From: Coriobacteriia bacterium
GTDB lineage: Bacteria > Actinomycetota > Coriobacteriia > Anaerosomatales > Anaerosomataceae
DNA: 5,394 nucleotides
Direction of reading: 5' to 3'
NCBI GenBank assembly: GCA_016938395.1
Contig: JAFGUS010000017.1
Coordinates: 1-5,394, forward strand
Part shown: positions 1 through 5,131 of the stretch, piece after piece
How positions within the stretch are numbered: the first letter of the stretch is position 1
How the letters are laid out: every line of letters begins with the position of its first letter
The notes under the pieces: generated by a model
What the model saw: only the letters and a program-made list of their open reading frames with translations
What the model was told of the DNA's origin: nothing
Databases searched by the model: none
Translations under genes and position numbers: made by a program

Positions 1-594
1 GCCGGTGACGACACGCTGCTGATCGCACCTGCGCGTGCGCGGGGGCCTGTCGACACCGGTCACGTCTCGGGCTGGACGCCCGCGATGCGGCTCTCCGCTG
101 AGCTTGAGTGTCTGGGGCTCGCCATCACCGCGCACCCGCTCGCACTCGCGCGCGGTGACCTCGAGCGCCGCGGTGTCACCTGGGCGCGTGACCTGCCCCC
201 ATGCGAGGACCGCGCGCGCATTCGCGTCGCTGGCGTGCGGGAGCGCGCTCAGACGCCGCGGACGCGCTCGGGCAAGCGGACGTGCTTCCTCACATTGGAG
301 GACCCTACCGGGCTCATCGACGTGGTGGTCTTCGAGGACGCTCTCAACCGCTACGGCGACGTGATCGTCAAGAACCGCGCGTATCTGGTGGAGGGTGTGC
401 TGCAGAACAACTGCGAGCGCGGCATCGCGCTCATCGCCGACCGCATCGAGCCGTACACCGTGCGAGACGAGGCCCGGGAACTCGTGCGGCTCAGGCGAGG
501 CGTGGGCGCCGGCCCACTCGGTCCGACGCTCGGCGGGGCGGGGGCTGAAGAAGAAGATCTGGCAGAGGTCGTCTCCGAGGCTTCTGCTTCGTAG
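1..594 (+). CDS. dnaE: DNA polymerase III alpha subunit, C-terminal fragment (error-prone DnaE2-like)
   Basis: The reading frame is open from the first base and ends at TAG 592-594, giving the last 197 residues of a protein that begins left of the window. Residues 33-47 carry the family motif E-x-LGL-x4-HPL, found just after the DnaE fingers/clamp-binding region. Residues 74-150 form an OB-fold nucleic-acid-binding domain with FLTLEDPTGLIDVVVF. The pattern 'TLED-x-TGL-(V/I)-(D/N)-V-V-V' resembles DnaE2/ImuC-type error-prone polymerases more than the main replicative DnaE1. The protein ends in a short acidic tail (EEEDLAEVV). The full enzyme would extend primed DNA in the cytoplasm, probably past lesions. 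The polymerase and PHP domains lie outside the window, so the subtype is an inference; a replicative alpha subunit is the alternative. The next gene is convergent. The nearby dinB has intact catalytic residues and so is not the inactive ImuB partner of a classical imuA-imuB-dnaE2 cassette. Confidence 0.85.
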   Translation, partial: AGDDTLLIAPARARGPVDTGHVSGWTPAMRLSAELECLGLAITAHPLALARGDLERRGVTWARDLPPCEDRARIRVAGVRERAQTPRTRSGKRTCFLTLEDPTGLIDVVVFEDALNRYGDVIVKNRAYLVEGVLQNNCERGIALIADRIEPYTVRDEARELVRLRRGVGAGPLGPTLGGAGAEEEDLAEVVSEASAS

Positions 595-600
595 TCCTCG

Positions 601-653
601 CCGGGGGCCCTCGACGCCGAAAGACGCTCCGCGCCTTTCGGCGTCTACCCCGG
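601..653. terminator. GC-rich hairpin between convergent genes, candidate bidirectional terminator
   Basis: Bases 613-623 (GACGCCGAAAG) and 635-645 (CTTTCGGCGTC) form a perfect 11-bp inverted repeat. Inside the 11-nt loop, CGC 625-627 can pair with GCG 631-633 after one A-C mismatch. Outside it, CCGGGG 601-606 can pair with CCCCGG 648-653. The hairpin starts 6 bp after the polymerase stop codon and lies 113 bp beyond the stop of the opposing lipoprotein gene. Neither strand has a U-tract after the stem, so it is not a textbook intrinsic terminator. U-less hairpin terminators have been proposed in actinobacteria. The rest of the gap, 654-765, shows no gene, tRNA or clear motif. Confidence 0.55.
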
Positions 654-765
654 CTGCGGAGTGACTACGCAGGAGCCCGGAGACGACCTCAGTAAGAGCA
701 GATCGCAAACCCCAAGACCCCGACCCGCCGGTCAGACCGAACAACCAGCGCGGATCGGAAAGACC

Positions 766-1230
766 TTAGTCCGCGCGCGCCACGAACTCGGCATCCATCG
801 GTTGGCCGGGATAGGAACCGTCGTCCTCAATGAGCACGCCCTCAGCATAGGCGAGCGCACTGGCCGTACTGCAGGCGGCATCGAGGTCGGCCATGTTGGC
901 GATCACCACGATCACGGGCGCGTCAGCCGGGGGCTCCTCGCCGGGTGTGCCTTCGACGAGACACCAGCTCGCACCCTCATTGGCGCGGTACTGGATGAGG
1001 CCGACAGCCCGGATCCGGCCATCGCCGAGGTCGTGGATACCGAGCACGCGGTCGACCTCGGGCAGTGGTGGATGTGTGACGACGGGCTCCTCGACGCCGA
1101 GGACGCCGTCATCGTCGTCGGCAGACTCCGTGGCGGCGCCGGTGCACCCGGCAGCGAGCAGCAGGGATACGGTCAGCGCAATCGCGACCGTGGCGTGCAG
1201 TATGCGGGAGTGGGATGCGAGAACGATCAT
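766..1230 (-). CDS. small secreted lipoprotein of unknown function, downstream of dinB
   Basis: This is a 154-residue protein starting at ATG 1230-1228 and ending at TAA. The start is fixed by AAGGAG with a 7-nt spacer and by a lipoprotein signal peptide that begins right after it. The peptide has a short N-region with Arg9, a hydrophobic stretch at about 13-27 (ATVAIALTVSLLLAA) and lipobox LAAG-C with lipidated Cys29. The mature part begins with an acidic, flexible-looking linker (DDDD at 38-41, a Pro-rich stretch at 49-57). A compact region of about residues 59-154 follows, with two further cysteines (Cys90 in WCLVEG, Cys120) that could form a disulfide outside the membrane. I recognise no family. 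The protein should be anchored on the outer face of the cytoplasmic membrane. It is 4 bp downstream of dinB and probably translated from the same mRNA, yet its location makes a direct DNA-repair role unlikely. In the same frame the reading frame extends upstream to 1413, but that part overlaps dinB and would bury the signal peptide. Confidence 0.8.
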   Translation of the reverse strand: MIVLASHSRILHATVAIALTVSLLLAAGCTGAATESADDDDGVLGVEEPVVTHPPLPEVDRVLGIHDLGDGRIRAVGLIQYRANEGASWCLVEGTPGEEPPADAPVIVVIANMADLDAACSTASALAYAEGVLIEDDGSYPGQPMDAEFVARAD

Positions 1231-1234
1231 GCGA

Positions 1235-1243
1235 TCACTCCTT
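1235..1243 (-). promoter_or_regulatory. lipoprotein ribosome binding site embedded in the dinB 3' end
   Basis: On the minus strand AAGGAG (1243-1238) lies in the last sense codons of dinB, followed directly by its TGA stop (1237-1235). The lipoprotein ATG follows after 4 nt. A ribosome ending on dinB would stop over the downstream initiation site, the usual arrangement for translational coupling. No transcription start is visible between the genes. Confidence 0.75.
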
Positions 1244-2443
1244 CTCTGACGGGAGACCGGGAGCGTCGCTGCCCTTCCGGATCGCCCCGTCACCAAAGCG
1301 TGCACGCACGGCATCGATGCTCTCGATGAGCGCGCGCTCTCGGACAGGCTCATCTTCATGCGCCGCGCTGAAGATGTCGAGCTGAGTGGCGCGTTCACCG
1401 AACCCCGAGACACCGAAACCGAGAAGACGCAGCCCCGCCCCGGGTGTCCATGCGGTGCGCAGAAGCTCCAGCGCTACAGGCAGGAGGTCGGCCGTCAGGT
1501 CGGCGGGTAACGCGCAGGTGTGCTGTACGGTGCGGGTGGTGAAGTCAGCGTACCGCAGCTTCACGGTGAGGGTCCGGCCCCGCAGTCCCTTGCGTCGCAG
1601 TCGCTCCGAGACCCGCTCCACAAGCGCTCGCAGCTGGGCCTCCACCTCATCGCGGTGTCGGACATCGGCGCTGAAGGTATGCTCGTTGGACACGGACTTC
1701 ACGTCGTCCGGATCGTGGACGGGCCGCCCGTCAATGCCCCGAGCCCGCCTGGCGAGTTCCGGCCCGGAAGAACCCATCAACTCGGTCGCACTGGCGTCAT
1801 CGAGGGCACCGAGCTGGCCGAGGGTGCGTATCCCGGCGGTGCGCAGATTCTCGGCCGTGGCCACACCCACACCGGGGAGCGCTCGCACCGGCATCGGCGC
1901 AAGAAAGGCGGCCTCTCCGCCGGGGCGCACCACGGTGATGCCGTGCGGCTTGTCGACATCCGAGGCGATCTTCGCCACCGTCTTGCACGTGGCCACACCC
2001 ACCGAGCAGGAGAGACCCATCACGTCGACTGCTTCCTGGATGCGCCGCGCCAGCGTGACGGGATCGTCGGGGCGGTGTGGTGTGGGCGTCACGTCGAGGT
2101 ACGCCTCGTCGATCGACACCTGCTGGACCGAGGGGGTGATGGAGAGGAACACGTCGAGGATCGCACGGGAGAGTTCGCCGTAACGGGAGAACCGGGCGCG
2201 CGCCCATATCGCGTCAGGACACAGCCGCGCGGCCTGAGCGGACGGCATCGCCGAGCGGACACCGAAGCGCCGCGCCTCATACGAGGCCGCCGCCACCACA
2301 CCGCGTTTGGCGACCGCTCCGCCCACGATCACCGGGCGGCCCCTCCATTCGGGGTGGTCGAGCTGCTCGACGGACGCGAAGAACGCGTCCATGTCCACGT
2401 GCAGGACGGCTCTGCCGCCCCATGTGGGGTGTTGCTGGTCCAT
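1235..2443 (-). CDS. dinB: DNA polymerase IV (Y-family translesion polymerase)
   Basis: This 402-residue enzyme extends primers across damaged or distorted template bases with low fidelity. The palm begins at HVDMDAFFASVEQ (residues 15-27), with metal ligand Asp17 and the steric-gate aromatic near Phe22. SYEARRFGV (54-62) is the usual incoming-nucleotide motif. SIDEAYLDV (110-118) supplies catalytic Asp112 and Glu113. CKTVAKIASDVDKPHGI (153-169) and the helix-hairpin-helix-like ALPGVGVATAENL (188-200) follow. The little-finger domain spans about 245-350. QLDIF (354-358) matches the beta-clamp-binding consensus and is followed by a 44-residue tail with DAVRARFGDGAI. Because both acidic residues of the active site are intact, this is a working polymerase and not an ImuB-like protein. 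ATG 2443 is chosen because it lies just before the conserved N-terminus; the frame continues to 2911, but that would overlap divergent nfo. No good Shine-Dalgarno precedes it; see the leaderless promoter candidate. The lipoprotein gene lies 4 bp downstream. Confidence 0.95.
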   Translation of the reverse strand: MDQQHPTWGGRAVLHVDMDAFFASVEQLDHPEWRGRPVIVGGAVAKRGVVAAASYEARRFGVRSAMPSAQAARLCPDAIWARARFSRYGELSRAILDVFLSITPSVQQVSIDEAYLDVTPTPHRPDDPVTLARRIQEAVDVMGLSCSVGVATCKTVAKIASDVDKPHGITVVRPGGEAAFLAPMPVRALPGVGVATAENLRTAGIRTLGQLGALDDASATELMGSSGPELARRARGIDGRPVHDPDDVKSVSNEHTFSADVRHRDEVEAQLRALVERVSERLRRKGLRGRTLTVKLRYADFTTRTVQHTCALPADLTADLLPVALELLRTAWTPGAGLRLLGFGVSGFGERATQLDIFSAAHEDEPVRERALIESIDAVRARFGDGAIRKGSDAPGLPSEKE

Positions 2444-2449
2444 ATCCCG

Positions 2450-2455
2450 AGTGTA
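2450..2455 (-). promoter_or_regulatory. candidate -10 box for leaderless dinB transcription
   Basis: On the minus strand TACACT (2455-2450) fits the actinobacterial TANNNT -10 pattern and ends 6 nt before the dinB ATG. Transcription would then start at or next to the A of the ATG. That fits the lack of a recognisable Shine-Dalgarno upstream of dinB (the bases before the ATG read CTCGGGAT). No convincing -35 box is seen at 16-18 bp. No GAAC-N4-GTTC LexA box is present in the 57-bp gap. Confidence 0.35.
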
Positions 2456-2476
2456 GGTCGGGAGCGTCGGGAACGG

Positions 2477-2482
2477 TAGACT
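2477..2482 (+). promoter_or_regulatory. weak candidate -10 box upstream of nfo
   Basis: TAGACT fits TANNNT and matches 4 of 6 TATAAT positions. It would put the start site around 2489, leaving a very short leader that only partly contains the Shine-Dalgarno site. There is no good -35 box. The real promoter could lie further upstream, inside the dinB coding region. Confidence 0.2.
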
Positions 2483-2487
2483 GACCG

Positions 2488-2495
2488 AAGGAGGT
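2488..2495 (+). promoter_or_regulatory. strong Shine-Dalgarno site of nfo
   Basis: AAGGAGGT is complementary to the 16S rRNA 3' end over its whole length and lies 5 nt before ATG 2501. It decides the nfo start and contrasts with divergent dinB, which has none. Confidence 0.85.
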
Positions 2496-2500
2496 GGACG

Positions 2501-3382
2501 ATGATCTTCGGAGCACATGTCGGCGTCTCGGGGGGCTACCCCGAGGCGGTGGAGTACGCACGTTCCGTCGGGTGCGAGTGCATGCAGGTCTTCGCCAAGA
2601 GTCCGCGCCAGTGGAACGCCCGACCACTCGACCCGGTGATCGCTGCGGCGTTCAGAGCGCGGGTCGCAGAGACGGGGATGGGTCCGGTGTTCGTGCATAC
2701 GGCCTACCTCATAAACCTCGGCAGTGACGACGACCCGCTGTGGGCACGGTCGTGGCAAGCACTCGCTGACGAGATCTCGCGCGCGGAGCTGCTGGGCGCG
2801 ACGGGCGTGGTCACGCACGTTGGCACGCGCTACAAGAGCGCTCCGGAGATGACCGCGGCACGCATCGCGCGCGGCGTCGAACTGGCGTGGGCGGCATCCG
2901 GTGCGAGACACACGCGGTTGCTGCTCGAGAACACCGCCGCAGCCGGCACGACCTTCGGGGATGGTCCCGACGAGCTCGGCGCGGTCCTTCAGGGCCTCGA
3001 GACGTCAGCGGGTCACGTGGGTGTGTGTCTCGATACATGCCACGCCCATGCGGCGGGATGGGACCTTGCCAGGCCGGAGGAATGGGATCGTCTCGTCGGT
3101 GGGTTCGAGGCGTGCTGTGGCATGCCCGTCGAGCTGATCCATGCGAACGACTGTGCCTACGGCGCGGGGCAGCACAAGGATCGACACGCCTGGATCGGCG
3201 ACGGCACCATCGGCCTTGACGGTTTCGCACGGATGGTCGAAGACGCGCGTCTCACGGAGGTTCCGGTTATCACGGAGATGCCCGGCGAGGTACCCGAGAA
3301 GGACGCGGAGAACCTCAGGCGTTTGAAGCTGCTGCGTGACGCCTGCGGGGAATGCGGAACAGGCGGCGGACGGCGAGCATGA
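2501..3382 (+). CDS. nfo: deoxyribonuclease IV (AP endonuclease, Nfo family)
   Basis: This 293-residue cytoplasmic enzyme cuts the DNA backbone 5' of abasic sites and removes blocked 3' ends during base excision repair. All nine ligands of the tri-zinc centre known from E. coli Nfo can be assigned: His66 (FVHTAY), His106 (THVGT), Glu143 (LLENTAAAG), Asp178 and His181 (CLDTCHAHAAG), His214 (LIHANDC), Asp227 and His229 (KDRHAWIGDG) and Glu259 (ITEMPGE). The N-terminal GAHVGVSGG and the 'MQVFAKSPRQW' segment are also typical. The start is fixed by a perfect Shine-Dalgarno site and by the conserved N-terminus. The family core ends near residue 280; the extra CGECGTGGGRRA tail is encoded where the gene overlaps the end of the convergent exonuclease-GIY-YIG gene by 68 bp. 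It is divergent from dinB, with 57 bp between the start codons. No missing residue or frameshift was seen. Confidence 0.97.
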   Translation: MIFGAHVGVSGGYPEAVEYARSVGCECMQVFAKSPRQWNARPLDPVIAAAFRARVAETGMGPVFVHTAYLINLGSDDDPLWARSWQALADEISRAELLGATGVVTHVGTRYKSAPEMTAARIARGVELAWAASGARHTRLLLENTAAAGTTFGDGPDELGAVLQGLETSAGHVGVCLDTCHAHAAGWDLARPEEWDRLVGGFEACCGMPVELIHANDCAYGAGQHKDRHAWIGDGTIGLDGFARMVEDARLTEVPVITEMPGEVPEKDAENLRRLKLLRDACGECGTGGGRRA

Positions 3383-4997
3383 CGGCCGCGGTCGCCGCGT
3401 CCACATCGCCGTCGACCGGAACGACCACTGGGGCGTGCTGCTGCACGTAGGCGTCCACCACGGCCAGCTCCTCGAGACGCTTGGGTGTCAACGGTGGATT
3501 AGAGGCGGCTCTGCGCAGGGCCCGCGCCAGAGTGCGGTTGACGCGCGACTCGAGAATGGTGCGATCGAGCCCCTCTCGAGCGGCACGGATCGACGTGAAC
3601 CGCCAACCGTTGATGATGATCGAGAGCGCGAGCGCGCGCGCATCACCTTCGACGATCACGGACACGGGAACCGCGCGCGAGCGCGAGGCCATCGCCAGTC
3701 CGGCGACCGTTCGCTCGTACGCGCGAAGGGCGTCACGGAAGTAGGCGGCCTGTTCGAACTCCTCGCCACGCGCAAGACGGTCCCGCATCTTCTGGAGGAG
3801 TTCGCGGGTGTGCTCGGGGGAATCGTCCAGGGCGGATATCGCGGCGGAGACGCGCGTCCGGTACCGGTCCGCGCCGGCGGCGTAAACGGCCTCGGCGGGG
3901 CATGTGCCACGGTCGCGGAGCGAACACCGCTGCCCGCGGCATTCGGAGACCGTCCGCCTGCAGCGGCGCAGACCGTGGAGGCGGGAGAGGGCTTCAGCGG
4001 TCGTGGTCGCGGCCCAACGGTTCGTGAGAGGACCGAAGAGGAGTCCGCTCTTGAGGCGGCGCCGGGTGACCTGGATCGCCGGGTAGGCGGCCTCGGTGTC
4101 CAGATGCAGGTAGATCGGGGCCCTCGGGGTCGTCGTGTTGTGGTTGTACTCGGGCCGATAGCGGTAGCGCAGGTGTGTCTCGAGCAGCTGCGCATCCAGG
4201 GGGGAGACGCAGCCGATGTGCTGTACCGCCTCGGTCACAGCCGCCGGCGAATCGCCATCGCCTGATGTGGCATAGAAGTGCGACCTGACCTTGGTGCGCA
4301 GGTTGCGTGCCCTCCCGACGTAGATGACCGCTCCGCACGCGTCCCTGAACAGGTACACGCCGGGCTCGTCAGGGATGTTGGTTGCAAGCGGCAACTTCAC
4401 CGCGAGATCGCTCGCTTCGGCGATGCCGCACAGCCGCGCGGTCTCTCCCGCGGTGGTGATACCGCGTTCCGCAAGCTCGGGCACCATCGCGATCAGTATC
4501 TCCGCGGTCGCGACGGCATCGGGCAGAGCCCGATGGTTAGGGACGGTCGGCACAGCGTAGAACGCGGCCAGATCCCGCAGGTTGTTGCGCTCCATCTCAG
4601 GGTGCAGTGCGCGCGCGAGACACAGCGTGTCCAGCACGGGGCGTGGGAACGGGGCACCGCTCACGAGTTCGCACTCGTAGTCAAGGAAGCCGAGGTCGAA
4701 GCGATGGTTGTGGGCCACGAGAACAGCGCCGTCCGCGAACAGCGCGAAGGCCCGCACGACCTCCTCGACGGACGGCGCCTGGGCGACCATCGCCTCGCCG
4801 ATGCCGGTGAGGCGCTCGATCGCCGCGGGGATGGGTTCGGTGGGATGGACGAGCGCGGAGAAGGTGCTGACCACGGCGCCGCCCTCGATCCGGGCTGCGC
4901 CGATCTCGATGATCGATGAAGAGCCGGGGCGGCATCCTGTCGTCTCGATGTCAACGCTGACGAAGGGCCCATCGGCGAGGAGCGTGGGTGCGAGCAT
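3315..4997 (-). CDS. DEDDh exonuclease fused to UvrC/Cho-like GIY-YIG nuclease
   Basis: This is a 560-residue fusion. Residues 10-175 form a DnaQ-like 3'-5' exonuclease with all DEDDh residues: Asp16 and Glu18 (VSVDIETTG), Asp101 (VAHNHRFD), His155 and Asp160 (HRALPDA). Residues 203-290 form a GIY-YIG domain: GVYLF (213-217), IYVGRARNL (225-233) and LLETHLRYRYRPEYN (271-285) with catalytic Glu273. Residue 236 is Lys where UvrC and Cho usually have the catalytic Arg. Cys346, 353, 358 and 366 match the UvrC cysteine-rich region, reported in UvrC to bind an iron-sulfur cluster. Residues 400-430 resemble the UvrB-binding UVR motif. The RNase H-like and helix-hairpin-helix domains of full UvrC are absent, and residues 440-560 are unassigned. 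Similar fusions are known in actinobacteria (for example M. tuberculosis Rv2191). It probably nicks 3' of lesions like Cho and trims 3' ends. ATG 4997 is preferred over 5075 because the exonuclease fold begins there; its GGAAG site is weak. Confidence 0.9.
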   Translation of the reverse strand: MLAPTLLADGPFVSVDIETTGCRPGSSSIIEIGAARIEGGAVVSTFSALVHPTEPIPAAIERLTGIGEAMVAQAPSVEEVVRAFALFADGAVLVAHNHRFDLGFLDYECELVSGAPFPRPVLDTLCLARALHPEMERNNLRDLAAFYAVPTVPNHRALPDAVATAEILIAMVPELAERGITTAGETARLCGIAEASDLAVKLPLATNIPDEPGVYLFRDACGAVIYVGRARNLRTKVRSHFYATSGDGDSPAAVTEAVQHIGCVSPLDAQLLETHLRYRYRPEYNHNTTTPRAPIYLHLDTEAAYPAIQVTRRRLKSGLLFGPLTNRWAATTTAEALSRLHGLRRCRRTVSECRGQRCSLRDRGTCPAEAVYAAGADRYRTRVSAAISALDDSPEHTRELLQKMRDRLARGEEFEQAAYFRDALRAYERTVAGLAMASRSRAVPVSVIVEGDARALALSIIINGWRFTSIRAAREGLDRTILESRVNRTLARALRRAASNPPLTPKRLEELAVVDAYVQQHAPVVVPVDGDVDAATAAVMLAVRRLFRIPRRRHAAASNA

Positions 4998-5029
4998 ACA
5001 GCTTCCGTCGTGTTGTGGTGTTCCGGACA

Positions 5030-5038
5030 ATCCTACCA
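5030..5038 (-). promoter_or_regulatory. candidate extended -10 promoter of the exonuclease-GIY-YIG gene
   Basis: On the minus strand TGGTAGGAT (5038-5030) has the TGN-TANNNT form of an extended -10 element. It would start transcription near 5023, about 25 nt before ATG 4997. No -35 box at normal spacing was found. Another AT-rich hexamer, TATGAT (5086-5081, minus), lies upstream and is an alternative. Confidence 0.25.
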
Positions 5039-5079
5039 CGGAGCCCGCATTCGACCGCCCGCAGACGGCCCGCATGGCA

Positions 5080-5085
5080 TATCAT
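5080..5085 (+). promoter_or_regulatory. candidate -10 box for the right-edge gene
   Basis: TATCAT matches 5 of 6 positions of TATAAT and lies in the only AT-richer patch of the 5041-5131 stretch. Transcription would start near 5092, giving a leader of about 40 nt before ATG 5132. No -35 box is evident at 16-18 bp upstream. The same patch read on the other strand gives TATGAT, so orientation is uncertain. Confidence 0.3.
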
Positions 5086-5120
5086 AGGGCGGTGTCCGCA
5101 CTGCTCCGACGCGATCATGC

Positions 5121-5126
5121 GAGGTG
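5121..5126 (+). promoter_or_regulatory. Shine-Dalgarno site deciding the start of the right-edge gene
   Basis: GAGGTG lies 5 nt before ATG 5132. An in-frame ATG at 5117 and GTG at 5126 are also available but lack such a site, so 5132 is preferred. Confidence 0.7.
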
Positions 5127-5131
5127 TGAGG

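Noticed and set aside
654..765. Possible small RNA or tRNA in the convergent gap
   Set aside because: No T-loop GGTTCGA-type motif, acceptor stem pairing or clear promoter was found on either strand.
1224..1234. 11-mer CGATCATGCGA repeated at 5112-5122 near another start codon, possible shared operator
   Set aside because: A few 11-mer matches are expected by chance in a window of this length, the copies sit at different positions relative to the start codons, and one lies inside coding or start sequence.
661..1329. Open frame of 222 residues on the plus strand, opposite the lipoprotein gene
   Set aside because: The minus strand here has a lipobox signal peptide and a strong Shine-Dalgarno; the plus-strand frame has neither.
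1520..2479. Long open frame of 319 residues on the plus strand, antisense to dinB
   Set aside because: It lies wholly opposite a clearly recognised polymerase gene, has low-complexity Arg/His/Gly-rich composition and shows no domain. Long antisense frames are expected in high-GC DNA.
2444..2911. Upstream extension of dinB by 156 residues
   Set aside because: The extension is opposite the conserved start of nfo and looks unlike any Y-family sequence; the polymerase fold starts right after ATG 2443.
3336..4265. Open frame of 309 residues on the plus strand, opposite the exonuclease-GIY-YIG gene
   Set aside because: It is Arg/Gly-rich without motifs and is opposite a gene with intact catalytic motifs on the minus strand.
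4998..5075. 26-residue N-terminal extension of the exonuclease-GIY-YIG protein
   Set aside because: The DEDDh fold begins shortly after Met at 4997, the extension shows no conserved pattern, and it would cover the likely promoter.
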